From Paenibacillus sp. OK003 (GTDB lineage: Bacteria; Bacillota; Bacilli; Paenibacillales; Paenibacillaceae): a stretch of 64,000 nt of DNA. Under the pieces are notes generated by a model that saw only the letters and a list, made by a program, of their open reading frames with translations, was not told the DNA's origin and searched no databases. This document shows positions 25,565 to 34,415 of this stretch, piece after piece. Positions within the stretch are counted from its first letter, which is position 1; each line of letters begins with the position of its first letter. Made by a program: the position numbers and the translations under genes. The stretch is from the NCBI RefSeq assembly GCF_900109515.1, contig NZ_FOBD01000007.1:248001-312000 (forward strand), given 5' to 3'.

Positions 25565-27265
25565 TTAGTTTATTTTGAAGTTCTTCATGGCGGATTGCAG
25601 TTCTACCGCTTGCTCATGCAGATGACGTACGGTGTTGGAATGGGAGTCCATCTCATTCAGTTGGAGATCCGCTGTAGAAGCAATCTCTTGCATGCTTTGA
25701 CGGGACTTAGATGTAATTTGAGCCGTTTCTTCCACGGAAGCACTGACTTCTTCAGCTCCAGCAGATACTTGCTGTGTTGAGGCCGATACCGTCTGAATGG
25801 TTAGATTGACGTTCTGAATCAATTCGTTAAGCTGCTGGAACGCAGAGCCTGCCTGTTGAACTACATGAGTACCTGATCCAATCTCTTGGGTTACACGGTT
25901 CATGGCATCAACCGAACGTTCGGCATCTTCACGGATAGTACCCAGGTAATCGGAGATTTCCTCTGTAGCTGTCTTGGATTGCTCTGCCAGTTTGCGTACT
26001 TCTCCGGCAACAACGGCGAACCCACGTCCATGTTCTCCCGCACGTGCTGCTTCAATGGAAGCGTTGAGGGACAGCATGTTAATCTGTTTCGTGATTTCAA
26101 AAATGGATTGAACGATGGTCCCTATCGCGATCGAGCGCTCGTTCATCGTTTCGACATAACGCAGAGATTCGCTCGCGGTCTGGCCGACACGTTCCATTTG
26201 CTCAATGGCGTCCTGAGCCAGACGGTTACCCTTAACAGCTTCGTTCGCAGCATCTCCGATCTGCTCGGATACTTCGGCAGAAGAGGAGGCAATATGCATA
26301 ATGCCCTGTGTGATTTCTTCCATGGCTCTTGCATTTTCGGCTGCGCTGGAAGCGATACTTACGCTGCCTTTCTCTGCACTTTCTGCAGAACGACTGGAGT
26401 TTTTCACCATACCGGACATGGATTCTACCCGTTTGAGCAAATCATTGGAGCCTTCTACAACTTCATTGGACGTGGAAAGGGCGCGGCTAATCATTTCTTT
26501 CAAATTATGAGTCATCGTCTGGAAGCTTGAAGCCAGCTGTGCAATCTCATCCTTACCTTTAATCTGAAGTTCAGCCGTCAGATCTCCTTGTGATATCTGT
26601 TTGCTATGTTGAACGAGCTTGATGATCGGTTTGGTTACACGTTTGATCATGCTTGTCGATATGAGCCATCCTAGCACAATGACCAATGCGGTGATACCGA
26701 GGCACAACCAGAAGATCTGTGCAATTTTGTCCTGAATGAATTGGGCATCCATGCTAACAGCCATGATCATGTTACTTCCTGCGATCGGTATAAAGGCTGC
26801 TTTATGTACACCGAAGGAATCGGCATAAACCTGGCTGATTTCCATTTCTTTTTTTTCAGTGGCCGCACTCATTGCTGCTTCTACTTTAATCTCATCTCCG
26901 GCTTTCATGCCCGAGGAGGTATTTGCGATGACAACGGTAGCTTTACCATCCTGAATGGCCACGACGTAGGCTCCGTCCAGATTATGCTCTTTGGCTTTGC
27001 CAGCCAAATAGGATTCCACGGTGAGTGCAGCACCTTCAGAGCCAGCCCCGCCACTCTGTACTTGCAAAATTTTAGAAGCGGATGTGTTCTTGTATATATC
27101 CTGAATGGACGTGCTCAGGACCTTGTCGAACTGTGGAAGCACGTAGCTCTGCATAATATTCATGGAGACAGCATAGAAACTGATACTAAACAACAGGGAA
27201 GCAACCAGCAGTACGAGGAACAAAGTGCCTCTGATTTTACCGGCAACGGTGCGATTTCGAAACAT
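25565..27265 (-). CDS. Methyl-accepting chemotaxis protein
   Basis: A 566-residue transmembrane chemoreceptor. Membrane segment one is about residues 13-34; an extracellular sensor of roughly 145 residues (probably Cache-like) follows; membrane segment two is about 182-205 ([18 protein letters not shown]); then HAMP and a long helical signalling domain. The conserved signalling tip is [20 protein letters not shown] with [10 protein letters not shown]-like continuation. The start follows AAAGGATG. It is a lone gene, convergent to cobQ and divergent from tcyP. The ligand is unknown; the neighbouring cystine transporter is suggestive but not evidence. Confidence 0.93.
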   Translation of the reverse strand: MFRNRTVAGKIRGTLFLVLLVASLLFSISFYAVSMNIMQSYVLPQFDKVLSTSIQDIYKNTSASKILQVQSGGAGSEGAALTVESYLAGKAKEHNLDGAYVVAIQDGKATVVIANTSSGMKAGDEIKVEAAMSAATEKKEMEISQVYADSFGVHKAAFIPIAGSNMIMAVSMDAQFIQDKIAQIFWLCLGITALVIVLGWLISTSMIKRVTKPIIKLVQHSKQISQGDLTAELQIKGKDEIAQLASSFQTMTHNLKEMISRALSTSNEVVEGSNDLLKRVESMSGMVKNSSRSAESAEKGSVSIASSAAENARAMEEITQGIMHIASSSAEVSEQIGDAANEAVKGNRLAQDAIEQMERVGQTASESLRYVETMNERSIAIGTIVQSIFEITKQINMLSLNASIEAARAGEHGRGFAVVAGEVRKLAEQSKTATEEISDYLGTIREDAERSVDAMNRVTQEIGSGTHVVQQAGSAFQQLNELIQNVNLTIQTVSASTQQVSAGAEEVSASVEETAQITSKSRQSMQEIASTADLQLNEMDSHSNTVRHLHEQAVELQSAMKNFKIN

Positions 27266-27548
27266 AGAATCATCCTTTCACGTCAAGTTCATTAACATTA
27301 TCGCTTTTCCGTTATCGTAAGACTAAATACCAACGAAGAAAGGCCTAATTTTCACGTTGAGAAAACTTGGGAATAAGCGGATATACCTATATTACAAAAT
27401 TAACCGGAGGTTGAATACAATAATTTTCACGATTCAGTGTATTTTTTTCAGAAATAGATGAATTTGTTACACGCATATTACATAATATCAATTAATACCT
27501 ACCAGAATAGTTTGATATATGATATATTGTTGATTATCGCTTTTGAGC

Positions 27549-27577
27549 GAGTAGAAAACCGGGATATCCGGTTACTC
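27549..27577 (+). promoter_or_regulatory. Palindromic element just before tcyP
   Basis: AACCGG (27557-27562) and CCGGTT (27568-27573), with flanking GAGTA (27549-27553) and TACTC (27573-27577), can form a hairpin ending about 8 nt before the GAGGAGG ribosome site. It could be an operator or a leader hairpin affecting tcyP. In the rest of the 334-bp divergent gap (27266-27599) I see AT-rich sequence and no confident riboswitch. Confidence 0.4.
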
Positions 27578-27599
27578 ACACTGAGGAGGATTTATACAA

Positions 27600-28997
27600 A
27601 TGAATACCTTTTTAATCATTTTAAACGTCGTGGTCATGCTCGCTCTTCTGGGTGTCCTGTTCTGGATGCAGAAGAAACATGTTTCGTTTACCAAGCGTGT
27701 GTTTGCGGGTTTGGGCATTGGGGTCGTATACGGCGTCATTCTGCAATTGATCTACACATCTGATTCTGACATCATTACCAAGTCGGTCGATTGGTTTAAT
27801 CTGGCCGGTTCAGGATATGTTCGTTTGTTACAAATGGTCGTAATTCCATTGATTATGGTTTCTATCATTTCGGCCATCATGAATCTGAAAGGCAAGCAGA
27901 ATCTCGGTAAAATGAGCCTTTCGATTATCGCAATCCTGCTCATCACGACGGCAATTGCCGCAAGCGTGAGTATTGTGACGAGCTTGAGCTTCAACCTGAC
28001 GTCCATTGAGATCGAAGGTGGAGACCGAGAGCTTGCACAGGGGCAGAAGATGGAAGAACGTCTCGTTGACGTGAAGGATCAGACGATTCCACAGCAAGTA
28101 CTGGAGTTCATTCCGTCGAATCCATTCGCGGATATGACCGGAGAACGTCGTACCTCCACACTGGCTGTTGTTATTTTCTCGGCCTTTATCGGTGTGGCAG
28201 TGCTCGGATTGGATCGCAAAAAACCACAGCAGGCGGAAACGTTCCGCGGCATGGTCGATGCGGTATATGCGGTGGTTATGCGGATTGTAACGCTGGTGCT
28301 CAGGCTGACGCCTTACGGGATTTTGGCGCTGATTACGAAGGTAACCGCCACAACGAACCCGGATGAGATTCTGAAGCTGATCAAATTCGTCATTGCTTCC
28401 TACGTGGCGTTGATCGTCATGTTCATCATCCACCTGATTATTATTTCACTGTTTGGCTTCAATCCAATTACGTATGTGAAAAAGGTTCTCCCAACGCTGA
28501 TCTTTGCTTTCACATCCCGTTCAAGTGCGGCAGCGATTCCGCTTAACGTGGAGACACAAACGAAGAGATTGGGTGTTTCGGACGGGATTGCGAACCTGTC
28601 GGCAAGCTTTGGTGCTACGATTGGTCAAAACGGCTGTGCCGGGATCTATCCGGCCATGCTGGCGGTCATGATTGCTCCTACGGTCGGGATCGACCCGATG
28701 AGCTGGGACTTCATCATTACTCTGATCCTGGTAGTCGTGATCAGTTCATTCGGCGTAGCCGGTGTAGGCGGCGGGGCAACCTTCGCTTCCCTGATCGTGT
28801 TGTCCACGATGAACCTGCCGGTAGCTTTGGCAGGCTTGCTGATCTCGGTTGAACCGCTCATCGACATGGGCCGTACAGCGCTGAACGTGAACGATTCGAT
28901 GACCGCAGGTCTCGTATCCAGCAAAATTTTGAAAGAAAACGATCAGGATACATTCAATGATCAAAGCCGTGATCTGGATTCCGCCCTTCAGGCGTAA
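27600..28997 (+). CDS. tcyP: L-cystine:cation symporter TcyP
   Basis: A 465-residue secondary transporter of the dicarboxylate/amino acid:cation symporter family, closely resembling TcyP, the sodium-coupled cystine importer. Seen: N-terminus MNTFLIILNVVVMLALLGVL, KHVSFTKRVFAGLGIG, the serine-rich re-entrant loop TSRSSAAAIPLN, the NGCAGIYPAML segment, and GVAGVGGGATFAS. About eight membrane helices are expected. The start lies 7 nt after GAGGAGGA. It is a single gene with its own terminator, divergent from a chemoreceptor gene. Control by the cysteine regulator CymR is likely by analogy, but I could not place a convincing site. Confidence 0.9.
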   Translation: MNTFLIILNVVVMLALLGVLFWMQKKHVSFTKRVFAGLGIGVVYGVILQLIYTSDSDIITKSVDWFNLAGSGYVRLLQMVVIPLIMVSIISAIMNLKGKQNLGKMSLSIIAILLITTAIAASVSIVTSLSFNLTSIEIEGGDRELAQGQKMEERLVDVKDQTIPQQVLEFIPSNPFADMTGERRTSTLAVVIFSAFIGVAVLGLDRKKPQQAETFRGMVDAVYAVVMRIVTLVLRLTPYGILALITKVTATTNPDEILKLIKFVIASYVALIVMFIIHLIIISLFGFNPITYVKKVLPTLIFAFTSRSSAAAIPLNVETQTKRLGVSDGIANLSASFGATIGQNGCAGIYPAMLAVMIAPTVGIDPMSWDFIITLILVVVISSFGVAGVGGGATFASLIVLSTMNLPVALAGLLISVEPLIDMGRTALNVNDSMTAGLVSSKILKENDQDTFNDQSRDLDSALQA

Positions 28998-29047
28998 TTC
29001 AGATTCATAATAGGCGGATGGCAGTTACAGCCACAAGCCATGCAAGA

Positions 29048-29085
29048 GCAGCCGTTCTTCGGGTTAATCCGGAGGGCGGCTTTTT
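29048..29085 (+). terminator. Terminator after tcyP
   Basis: AGCCG (29050-29054) pairs with CGGCT (29077-29081), extended by inner TTCGG/CCGGA pairing, then five T. Confidence 0.7.
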
Positions 29086-29202
29086 GCTTTTAGCATCCGC
29101 TCGGCATACCGTAAATATCACTTGAAGCCAGCTGGAGTTATTTAGTGCTGTTCAACTTTGGGGAAATGTGATAGAGTATTCATGTTTTGGCCCAGAGCCA
29201 AA

Positions 29203-29243
29203 CCGCGGTTCGTAACCATCCCGCGTAATCAAAACTAGGAAGG
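29203..29243 (+). promoter_or_regulatory. PreQ1-I riboswitch
   Basis: A compact preQ1 class I aptamer: P1 stem CGCGG (29204-29208) with CCGCG (29221-29225), the loop beginning TTCGTAACC, then the A-rich tail AATCAAAACTAGGAAGG (29227-29243), which contains the ribosome site. Ligand binding would tie up the AGGAAGG and block translation of the downstream queuosine-precursor transporter. The match of ligand and gene supports the call strongly. Confidence 0.85.
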
Positions 29244-29256
29244 CAGTGTATTTATA

Positions 29257-29940
29257 TTGTTTAATTTAGGATGGGGAGCGCTTTTCGTTCTCGTAACGTA
29301 TGGCTTTTTTCTTTTGTGTTACCGCTTGTTCGGTAAAAAGGGTCTTTATGCCTGGATTGGTGTGGCAACAGTCATTGCCAATATACAGGTGACCAAAACG
29401 ATAGATATTATGGGGATCGTTCTAACGCTGGGCAATACGATGTATGTCAGCATGTACCTGACCAGTGATCTGCTCAACGAGAAGTATGGACCAGCTGAGG
29501 CACGTAAAGCCGTATGGTTCGGGTTCTTCACATTGATCATGACGACAGTGCTGATGCAGATGGTATTGTTCTTTGAACCGGCTTCGACGGACTTTGCACA
29601 GGATTCGATGAAAACCCTGTTTGGTCTGCTGCCACGTCTGGCACTCGGAAGTCTGACAGCTTATTTCATCAGTCAGTTCCTGGACGTGCGACTGTACACT
29701 TGGCTGCGCAAGGTGGCACCAGGGCGCAATCAGTTGTGGATACGTACCAACGGCAGCTCGATCATCAGTTCGTTTGCGGATACGCTGGTATTCTGCACGA
29801 TTGCGTTTGCCTTCATCTATCCATGGGACGTCTGGCTTGAAATTTTCTTGACGACGTATGTGATCAAATTTGTATTGACTGCGGTAGGAACGCCGTTTCT
29901 ATATGCTGCACGAAGCTTTAAATTCAAGGACGAAGCCTAG
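29257..29940 (+). CDS. Queuosine precursor transporter (YhhQ/VUT family)
   Basis: A 227-residue polytopic membrane protein of the DUF165/YhhQ family, importing preQ0/preQ1 for tRNA queuosine. Characteristic segments: VTKTIDIMGIVLTLGNTMY, SDLLNEKYGPAEARKAVWFG and SIISSFADTLVFC. Start is assigned to TTG 29257, 13 nt after AGGAAGG; no ATG or GTG lies in a better place in this frame. The preQ1-I riboswitch just upstream both supports the function and explains regulation. It is monocistronic, with a bidirectional terminator behind it. Confidence 0.9.
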   Translation: MFNLGWGALFVLVTYGFFLLCYRLFGKKGLYAWIGVATVIANIQVTKTIDIMGIVLTLGNTMYVSMYLTSDLLNEKYGPAEARKAVWFGFFTLIMTTVLMQMVLFFEPASTDFAQDSMKTLFGLLPRLALGSLTAYFISQFLDVRLYTWLRKVAPGRNQLWIRTNGSSIISSFADTLVFCTIAFAFIYPWDVWLEIFLTTYVIKFVLTAVGTPFLYAARSFKFKDEA

Positions 29941-29980
29941 ATTCGTAGTTCATTCGTCCGAAAATGTTGAATTCAAACAC

Positions 29981-30024
29981 AAAAGTCCCGCAAAGCCATG
30001 CATTCATGGTTACGCGGGACTTTT
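29981..30024. terminator. Bidirectional terminator
   Basis: AAAAGTCCCGC (29981-29991) mirrors GCGGGACTTTT (30014-30024), with inner CCATG/CATGG pairing. Serves the convergent transporter and peptidase genes. Confidence 0.88.
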
Positions 30025-30042
30025 GGTTATGGCCAAAAAGGA

Positions 30043-31131
30043 TTAGTCCGTCAGAATTTGCAGCTCTTTCGGATAGGACGTCAGCACCTCAACACCAGTT
30101 TCTGTCACAAGTACATCATCCTCGATACGCACACCGCCTGCGCCGGTATAGATGCCCGGTTCGATCGTAAATACTGTACCTTCCTCGAGAATGTCCATGT
30201 TCTGACCATGCAATGAAGGATATTCATGCACGTCAATGCCCATGCCATGTCCAACTCTGTGCAGGAAACGTTCGCCGTATCCGGCTTCTTCCGTAACCTG
30301 GCGTGCTGCACGGTCAATATCCGCACAGGTCACGCCTGGCTTAACTGCACGAATGGCAGCTTCGTTTGCTGCGAGCACGGTGTTATAGATGGTTTTAAGT
30401 TCAGGTGAAATGTCACCAAAGGCAAATGTGCGCGTAATATCTGATGCATACCCACCAGCATAGACACCCATATCAAACATCAACAGATCGCCATGCTGCA
30501 ATTTGCGTTCACCCGGTGTGCCGTGTGGCAAGCCTGTTTTGGGCCCAGTGAGCACCATTGTATCAAAGGAAGGGCTGTCTGCACCCAGTTTCTTCATCTG
30601 GTATTCCATTTCGGCAACCAGTTCGATTTCGGTTACGCCCGTACGAACGTGGGACAATCCTTGGCGAAGCGTCTCCTCGATCAGATGAATGGCATGGCGA
30701 ATGCGAGCGACTTCATCCGGTGTTTTTTTCACACGCAAGGTGCGAAGCAGAGGACCGACATCTTCAAAGTTGACAGCACCAAGGGCGGTGGTCAACTGTT
30801 CATAACGTGCAACAGTCACGTATTCTTTTTCGAGACCTACACGGCCCAGGCGTCCTTGATAACGCTCAAATAAGGCGTACGGATTGTCCGTATCGGAATG
30901 CGTGGCAATGTTCGAGACCGAAGAAGCGGCTGCTGCAGCTTCCTCGTCAAGTGCAGGCACGATCAACAGCGGATCTTCGCCGCGTGCAAGAACAAGCCCA
31001 AGGAAACGTTCATGCGGATTACTCGCAAAACCTGTTAAATAGTAAATATGCTTCGGATCTGTAATCAGCATGGCGTCCAATCCTTGTGTAGACAGACCCG
31101 CTTCCAGCCGGGATAAAGGAGTTTGATTCAT
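30043..31131 (-). CDS. M24-family Xaa-Pro peptidase (aminopeptidase P-like)
   Basis: A 362-residue cytoplasmic metallopeptidase predicted to cleave Xaa-Pro bonds. The N-terminal creatinase-like domain (LITDPKHIYYLTGFASNPHER) is followed by the pita-bread catalytic domain with metal ligands in MFDMGVYAGGYASDITRTF, the His in HRVGHGMGIDVHE, the Glu in FTIEPGIY and the Glu of RIEDDVLV. All five ligands appear present. The start follows AAAGGTGG. Upstream lies dispersed repeat copy 3. No operon partner. Confidence 0.9.
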   Translation of the reverse strand: MNQTPLSRLEAGLSTQGLDAMLITDPKHIYYLTGFASNPHERFLGLVLARGEDPLLIVPALDEEAAAAASSVSNIATHSDTDNPYALFERYQGRLGRVGLEKEYVTVARYEQLTTALGAVNFEDVGPLLRTLRVKKTPDEVARIRHAIHLIEETLRQGLSHVRTGVTEIELVAEMEYQMKKLGADSPSFDTMVLTGPKTGLPHGTPGERKLQHGDLLMFDMGVYAGGYASDITRTFAFGDISPELKTIYNTVLAANEAAIRAVKPGVTCADIDRAARQVTEEAGYGERFLHRVGHGMGIDVHEYPSLHGQNMDILEEGTVFTIEPGIYTGAGGVRIEDDVLVTETGVEVLTSYPKELQILTD

Positions 31132-31160
31132 TAGTTATATGTCCACCTTTCAGTTCGTTC

Positions 31161-31392
31161 TATATAAATTGAACTAAATAATATTTACACTTGCCACTCC
31201 GATGACAGAACAACCTTCCGATCGCTGTTATCCCCAGATTTTTTGGATTATCTTTTTCAAGGGGTAAAATCCGGGGATAGCGTATGCTTCCGATGCAGCT
31301 TTCTTTCAGAAAGCTTTTAGGCGAACACTTCGTTTCTTCAGGTTATTTCTGTCCTCTACGTTCTCGTGTAAATATTTAGTTCAATTTATATA
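31161..31392 (-). repeat. Dispersed repeat, copy 3 (inverted orientation, longest)
   Basis: A 232-bp element with perfect 20-bp terminal inverted repeats: TATATAAATTGAACTAAATA (31161-31180) mirrored at 31373-31392. The shared 30-base core lies at 31215-31244 in reverse orientation. It has about 40 extra internal bases compared with copies 1 and 2, including a small AAAGCTTTCTGAAAGAAAGC-type hairpin. It lies just upstream of the M24 peptidase gene. In the rest of the gap to 31627 I see only short CTTACT repeats (31530-31562). Confidence 0.85.
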
Positions 31393-31627
31393 TCTTCTTT
31401 CTATTATAGAAGAATGTCGGGGAAATCCAAATGGAGGCAGGAATGATGACCGAAAATTAGCTTTAACTACCCGTTTGAGTGGTAGGTGAGGAGGGTAATA
31501 CAGGGCGAAACCGCGTAGGGTTGCTAATTTGCTTACTCGCTTACTTACTTATTGACTTACTTTGGAAATGGACAGTCCTTGAAACTAGGATTACAAGATA
31601 TAACAAAATTAGAAGGGAGATGTATTC

Positions 31628-32836
31628 ATGAATAATCGACTAAGCGTTCCGTTATATGCTTCGTTACTCAGTATGGCTTTGCTAACAGCCTGTGCTTCGG
31701 GTGACCCGGCGACAGAATCGCAGCAGACATCACAAGGACAGGGTACAGGTCAGGGACAGACAGCGGAAGGTGGTAATAACATTGCTGGTGGTGGGGAAGA
31801 GGAAACAGATGAAAATGCTGTAATTCCTTACGAGGCTTCCGTGCTGGTCGACGGACTCAATGTACCTTGGGAGTTGGTAAGCGTGCCTGATGGACGGATG
31901 TTTGTAACAGAGCGACCGGGTACCATTCGGGTCATCGAGAACGGAGAGCTGGCATCTGAACCTCTGATTGAATTTTCTGCACCGTTTAATGAAGAAGGGG
32001 AAGGTGGCCTGCTTGGACTTGCTGCTGATCCGGACTTTGACAATAATGGCTATCTGTATGCATACCATTCCTATCTGGAAGGTGGTGGTGACATTGCCAA
32101 TCGGGTGTTGCGTTTGAAAGTGAGTGATGGGAAGGCGACCATAGACAAGGAGCTGCTCAGTGACATTCCTGGCGGCGTGAATCACAATGGAGGACGGATC
32201 AAGATTGGCCCGGACAATCTGCTTTATATTACGACAGGTGAACGCTATGAGCCGGAGCTGGCTCAGAACGAAGATAGCTTGGGTGGCAAAATATTGCGGA
32301 TTGGTCTCGACGGATCGATCCCAGAAGATAACCCTTGGCCTAATTCACCGGTGTACAGCATGGGGCATCGGAACGCACAGGGCCTGGCTTGGAACCTGGA
32401 CAATGGCTATCTGTATGCCACAGAGCATGGTCAGCGTAATTTTGATGAAATAAACCGGATTGAAGCTGGTGAGAATTATGGCTGGCCAGAGGTAGAGGGA
32501 GACGATGATGACAACGGCACATATCAGGCTCCGCTTGCCCATAGTGGAGATGAAACATGGGCTCCATCAGGTGTAGCCTTTATAGAGGAAGGTCCGTGGG
32601 CCGGATCACTGCTTGCTGCCAATCTGCGGGGTGAACAACTGCTCAAAATTACTCTTTCCGAAGATGGTACACAAGTAACGCAGGTGGAACCGATTTTTAA
32701 GAACGAGTGGGGACGTATTCGTAATGTGACTGCCGGAGAAGACGGGAAAATATATGTGCTGACGAACAACCGTGATGGTCGGGGATCTCCACGCGATGGA
32801 GATGACCGACTGATCGTTCTGACGCCGAAACCGTAA
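31628..32836 (+). CDS. PQQ-dependent sugar dehydrogenase (GSDH/YliI family) lipoprotein
   Basis: A 402-residue secreted lipoprotein: signal peptide with lipobox LLTAC near residue 22, then a Gln/Gly/Thr-rich linker to about residue 55, then a six-bladed beta-propeller of the glucose/sorbosone dehydrogenase type. Motifs: GLNVPWELVSVPDGRMFVTE, GEGGLLGLAADPDF, GGVNHNGGRIKIGPD, and SMGHRNAQGLAWN, which includes the catalytic-type histidine region. Such enzymes oxidise aldoses with PQQ. No PQQ synthesis genes are seen here, so cofactor and substrate are open. The start follows AGAAGGGAG. Confidence 0.88.
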   Translation: MNNRLSVPLYASLLSMALLTACASGDPATESQQTSQGQGTGQGQTAEGGNNIAGGGEEETDENAVIPYEASVLVDGLNVPWELVSVPDGRMFVTERPGTIRVIENGELASEPLIEFSAPFNEEGEGGLLGLAADPDFDNNGYLYAYHSYLEGGGDIANRVLRLKVSDGKATIDKELLSDIPGGVNHNGGRIKIGPDNLLYITTGERYEPELAQNEDSLGGKILRIGLDGSIPEDNPWPNSPVYSMGHRNAQGLAWNLDNGYLYATEHGQRNFDEINRIEAGENYGWPEVEGDDDDNGTYQAPLAHSGDETWAPSGVAFIEEGPWAGSLLAANLRGEQLLKITLSEDGTQVTQVEPIFKNEWGRIRNVTAGEDGKIYVLTNNRDGRGSPRDGDDRLIVLTPKP

Positions 32837-32850
32837 CATTTACAATAGAA

Positions 32851-32894
32851 AAGGGGTTGTTCCGCCATGTTCATGACGTATGGGACAGCCCCTT
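32851..32894. terminator. Hairpin between convergent genes
   Basis: AAGGGGTTGTTCC (32851-32863) pairs with GGGACAGCCCCTT (32882-32894). The T-rich side is on the minus strand, so it best serves the metallo-hydrolase gene. Confidence 0.6.
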
Positions 32895-32937
32895 CGCTTC
32901 ATTATTTACGTAAATTTAAGTTAGTTGCAGGTACCAA

Positions 32938-33669
32938 TTAGTCCGCACTTTCCGCGAGTTCGGCAATGCGCCGACTCGGCTCATCGGTGTACTCGCCACC
33001 ATGGTAACAAAGTACCTTCTCCAGCTTCAGCCCAAGCAGCCTTTTCAAGCTGCGCAGTGCTTCAGGCATGTCCGGTGTTGCAGGTGGAGCAGGACCCACT
33101 AATTCATCATCGACCACACGCAATTCATCGGCAGCGAGCAGGGACTGTTGCTCCCGGAAGTACAGGCAGATATGTCCAGGAGTGTGTCCTGGTGTATGAA
33201 TGACCTGGATACCGCCTTGTAGAGGCAGCATGTCACCATCTTCTAGCACTTTGGATATTTTGAACTCAGTCCGTTGTGAGATCAATTGTTCCGCCAGCTC
33301 CGCTATAGGTTCAGGCAGCAACGCTTTGCGTTCTGGTGTGAACTTGATCATGGGCTCTTTTCCCGTGATAAACGGAATTTCATCGCTATGCGCCCAGATT
33401 TCCACTTCGGGAACAGCATTCACCAGGGCACCAAGATTACCAATGTGGTCTATATCGGAATGGGTTACAATAATGCGCTTGATATCAGATAGCTGAACGC
33501 CTTCGTGCTCCAGTGCGGATTGAAGTTCGGCGAATTGGCCAATCATGCCTGTATCCACAAGCGTAATACCATCTTCATCGCGCAGCATAACAGGGTAGAT
33601 TGGGTTTTTACCCGCAGGTGTAACTATATGAAGATTTAGAACCGTAATTTCTCTGGGTTGATTATTCAT
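32938..33669 (-). CDS. MBL-fold metallo-hydrolase
   Basis: A 243-residue metallo-beta-lactamase-fold hydrolase, subtype unknown. The metal motif reads VTHSDIDHIGN, an HxDxDH version in which Asp stands where the second His of the classic HxHxDH would be. A further ligand lies in HTPGHTPGHICLY and another His in CYHGGEY. ATG 33669 is taken as start. A strong AGGAGG about 20 nt upstream is separated from it by a small self-complementary CTCCGGATTCGCTCCGGA stretch, so initiation here is not certain. Likely acts on thioesters, lactones or similar esters; no specific substrate can be given. Confidence 0.82.
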   Translation of the reverse strand: MNNQPREITVLNLHIVTPAGKNPIYPVMLRDEDGITLVDTGMIGQFAELQSALEHEGVQLSDIKRIIVTHSDIDHIGNLGALVNAVPEVEIWAHSDEIPFITGKEPMIKFTPERKALLPEPIAELAEQLISQRTEFKISKVLEDGDMLPLQGGIQVIHTPGHTPGHICLYFREQQSLLAADELRVVDDELVGPAPPATPDMPEALRSLKRLLGLKLEKVLCYHGGEYTDEPSRRIAELAESAD

Positions 33670-33740
33670 ATTTGTTTCCGGAGCGAATCCGGAGCACCTC
33701 CTTTGTCGTGTATGACCATTTTGCATGTATCATGCATTCG

Positions 33741-34286
33741 TCAATTCTCTGGCTGATTATATTTCAAGTATTTTCTATACTTCTTCACCGTATCCAGGGT
33801 AGATTCAAACTCTTGATTTGCATCATGATGTTCTCTAATGATGGAAGCATAAGAAAAGTTGGAGTGAATAAGTTTATTTCTCAGTTGAAACACTTTGGCC
33901 ATTTCTTCTTCCAATTTCTCTTCTCCTGATTTCAGGGACAGATGCTGATTTTTCAATTCAGACTGAAGGATCTCGATATTGGATAATGAGCGGTATGCAG
34001 GAGTTTTCATCAGCTGAATCGAATTAAATTTTTTTTGATACGTTTGCTGGTATAGTTGATTCAGTAGGTCTTCAATGATCGAGCATAATTCAATCGTCCA
34101 TGAACTATATTTTCGCTCTTTCCGTTTTTGGGTAAGCTCACCAATCTCTTCATCGTTCCACAGTTTATCTTTTTCATACAGGGATGAGTCTATCTTTTGC
34201 TGGAGATTTTGAACTTCCTGTTCGATGAGTGCAATCTCATGTTTCGCTTCTTTTTTCAGTTTCTTGAAGTCTTCTTTGGTTAGCAT
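33741..34286 (-). CDS. Hypothetical coiled-coil protein with a HEPN-like RNxxxH motif
   Basis: A 181-residue soluble protein not assigned to a named family. Residues 1-60 are Lys/Glu/Gln-rich and predicted coiled coil (IEQEVQNLQQKIDSS). The middle is helical (WTIELCSIIEDLLNQLYQQ). Near residue 138 the motif FQLRNKLIHSNFS matches the Rx4-6H signature of HEPN domains, where it forms an RNase active site or RNA/nucleotide-binding surface. The coding region is AT-rich relative to its neighbours, consistent with recent gain. It is close to the metallo-hydrolase on the same strand but shows no clear functional link. Confidence 0.7.
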   Translation of the reverse strand: MLTKEDFKKLKKEAKHEIALIEQEVQNLQQKIDSSLYEKDKLWNDEEIGELTQKRKERKYSSWTIELCSIIEDLLNQLYQQTYQKKFNSIQLMKTPAYRSLSNIEILQSELKNQHLSLKSGEEKLEEEMAKVFQLRNKLIHSNFSYASIIREHHDANQEFESTLDTVKKYRKYLKYNQPEN

Positions 34287-34415
34287 ACGTATCCTCCCTA
34301 TAAGACCAATATGTGATCTTTTGATTATCTCATATTGACGTCAGCCGTGCTTTAAAAACAAGAGGATGACTGTCTCAAAATATGAAGAACCTCTGGTTCA
34401 GAAGGGAAGTACCTG

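Noticed and set aside
12595-31392. CRISPR array or IS element as explanation of the 12.6/18.1/31.2 kb repeats
   Set aside because: Copies are about 5.5 and 13 kb apart, not regularly spaced, and contain no transposase frame.
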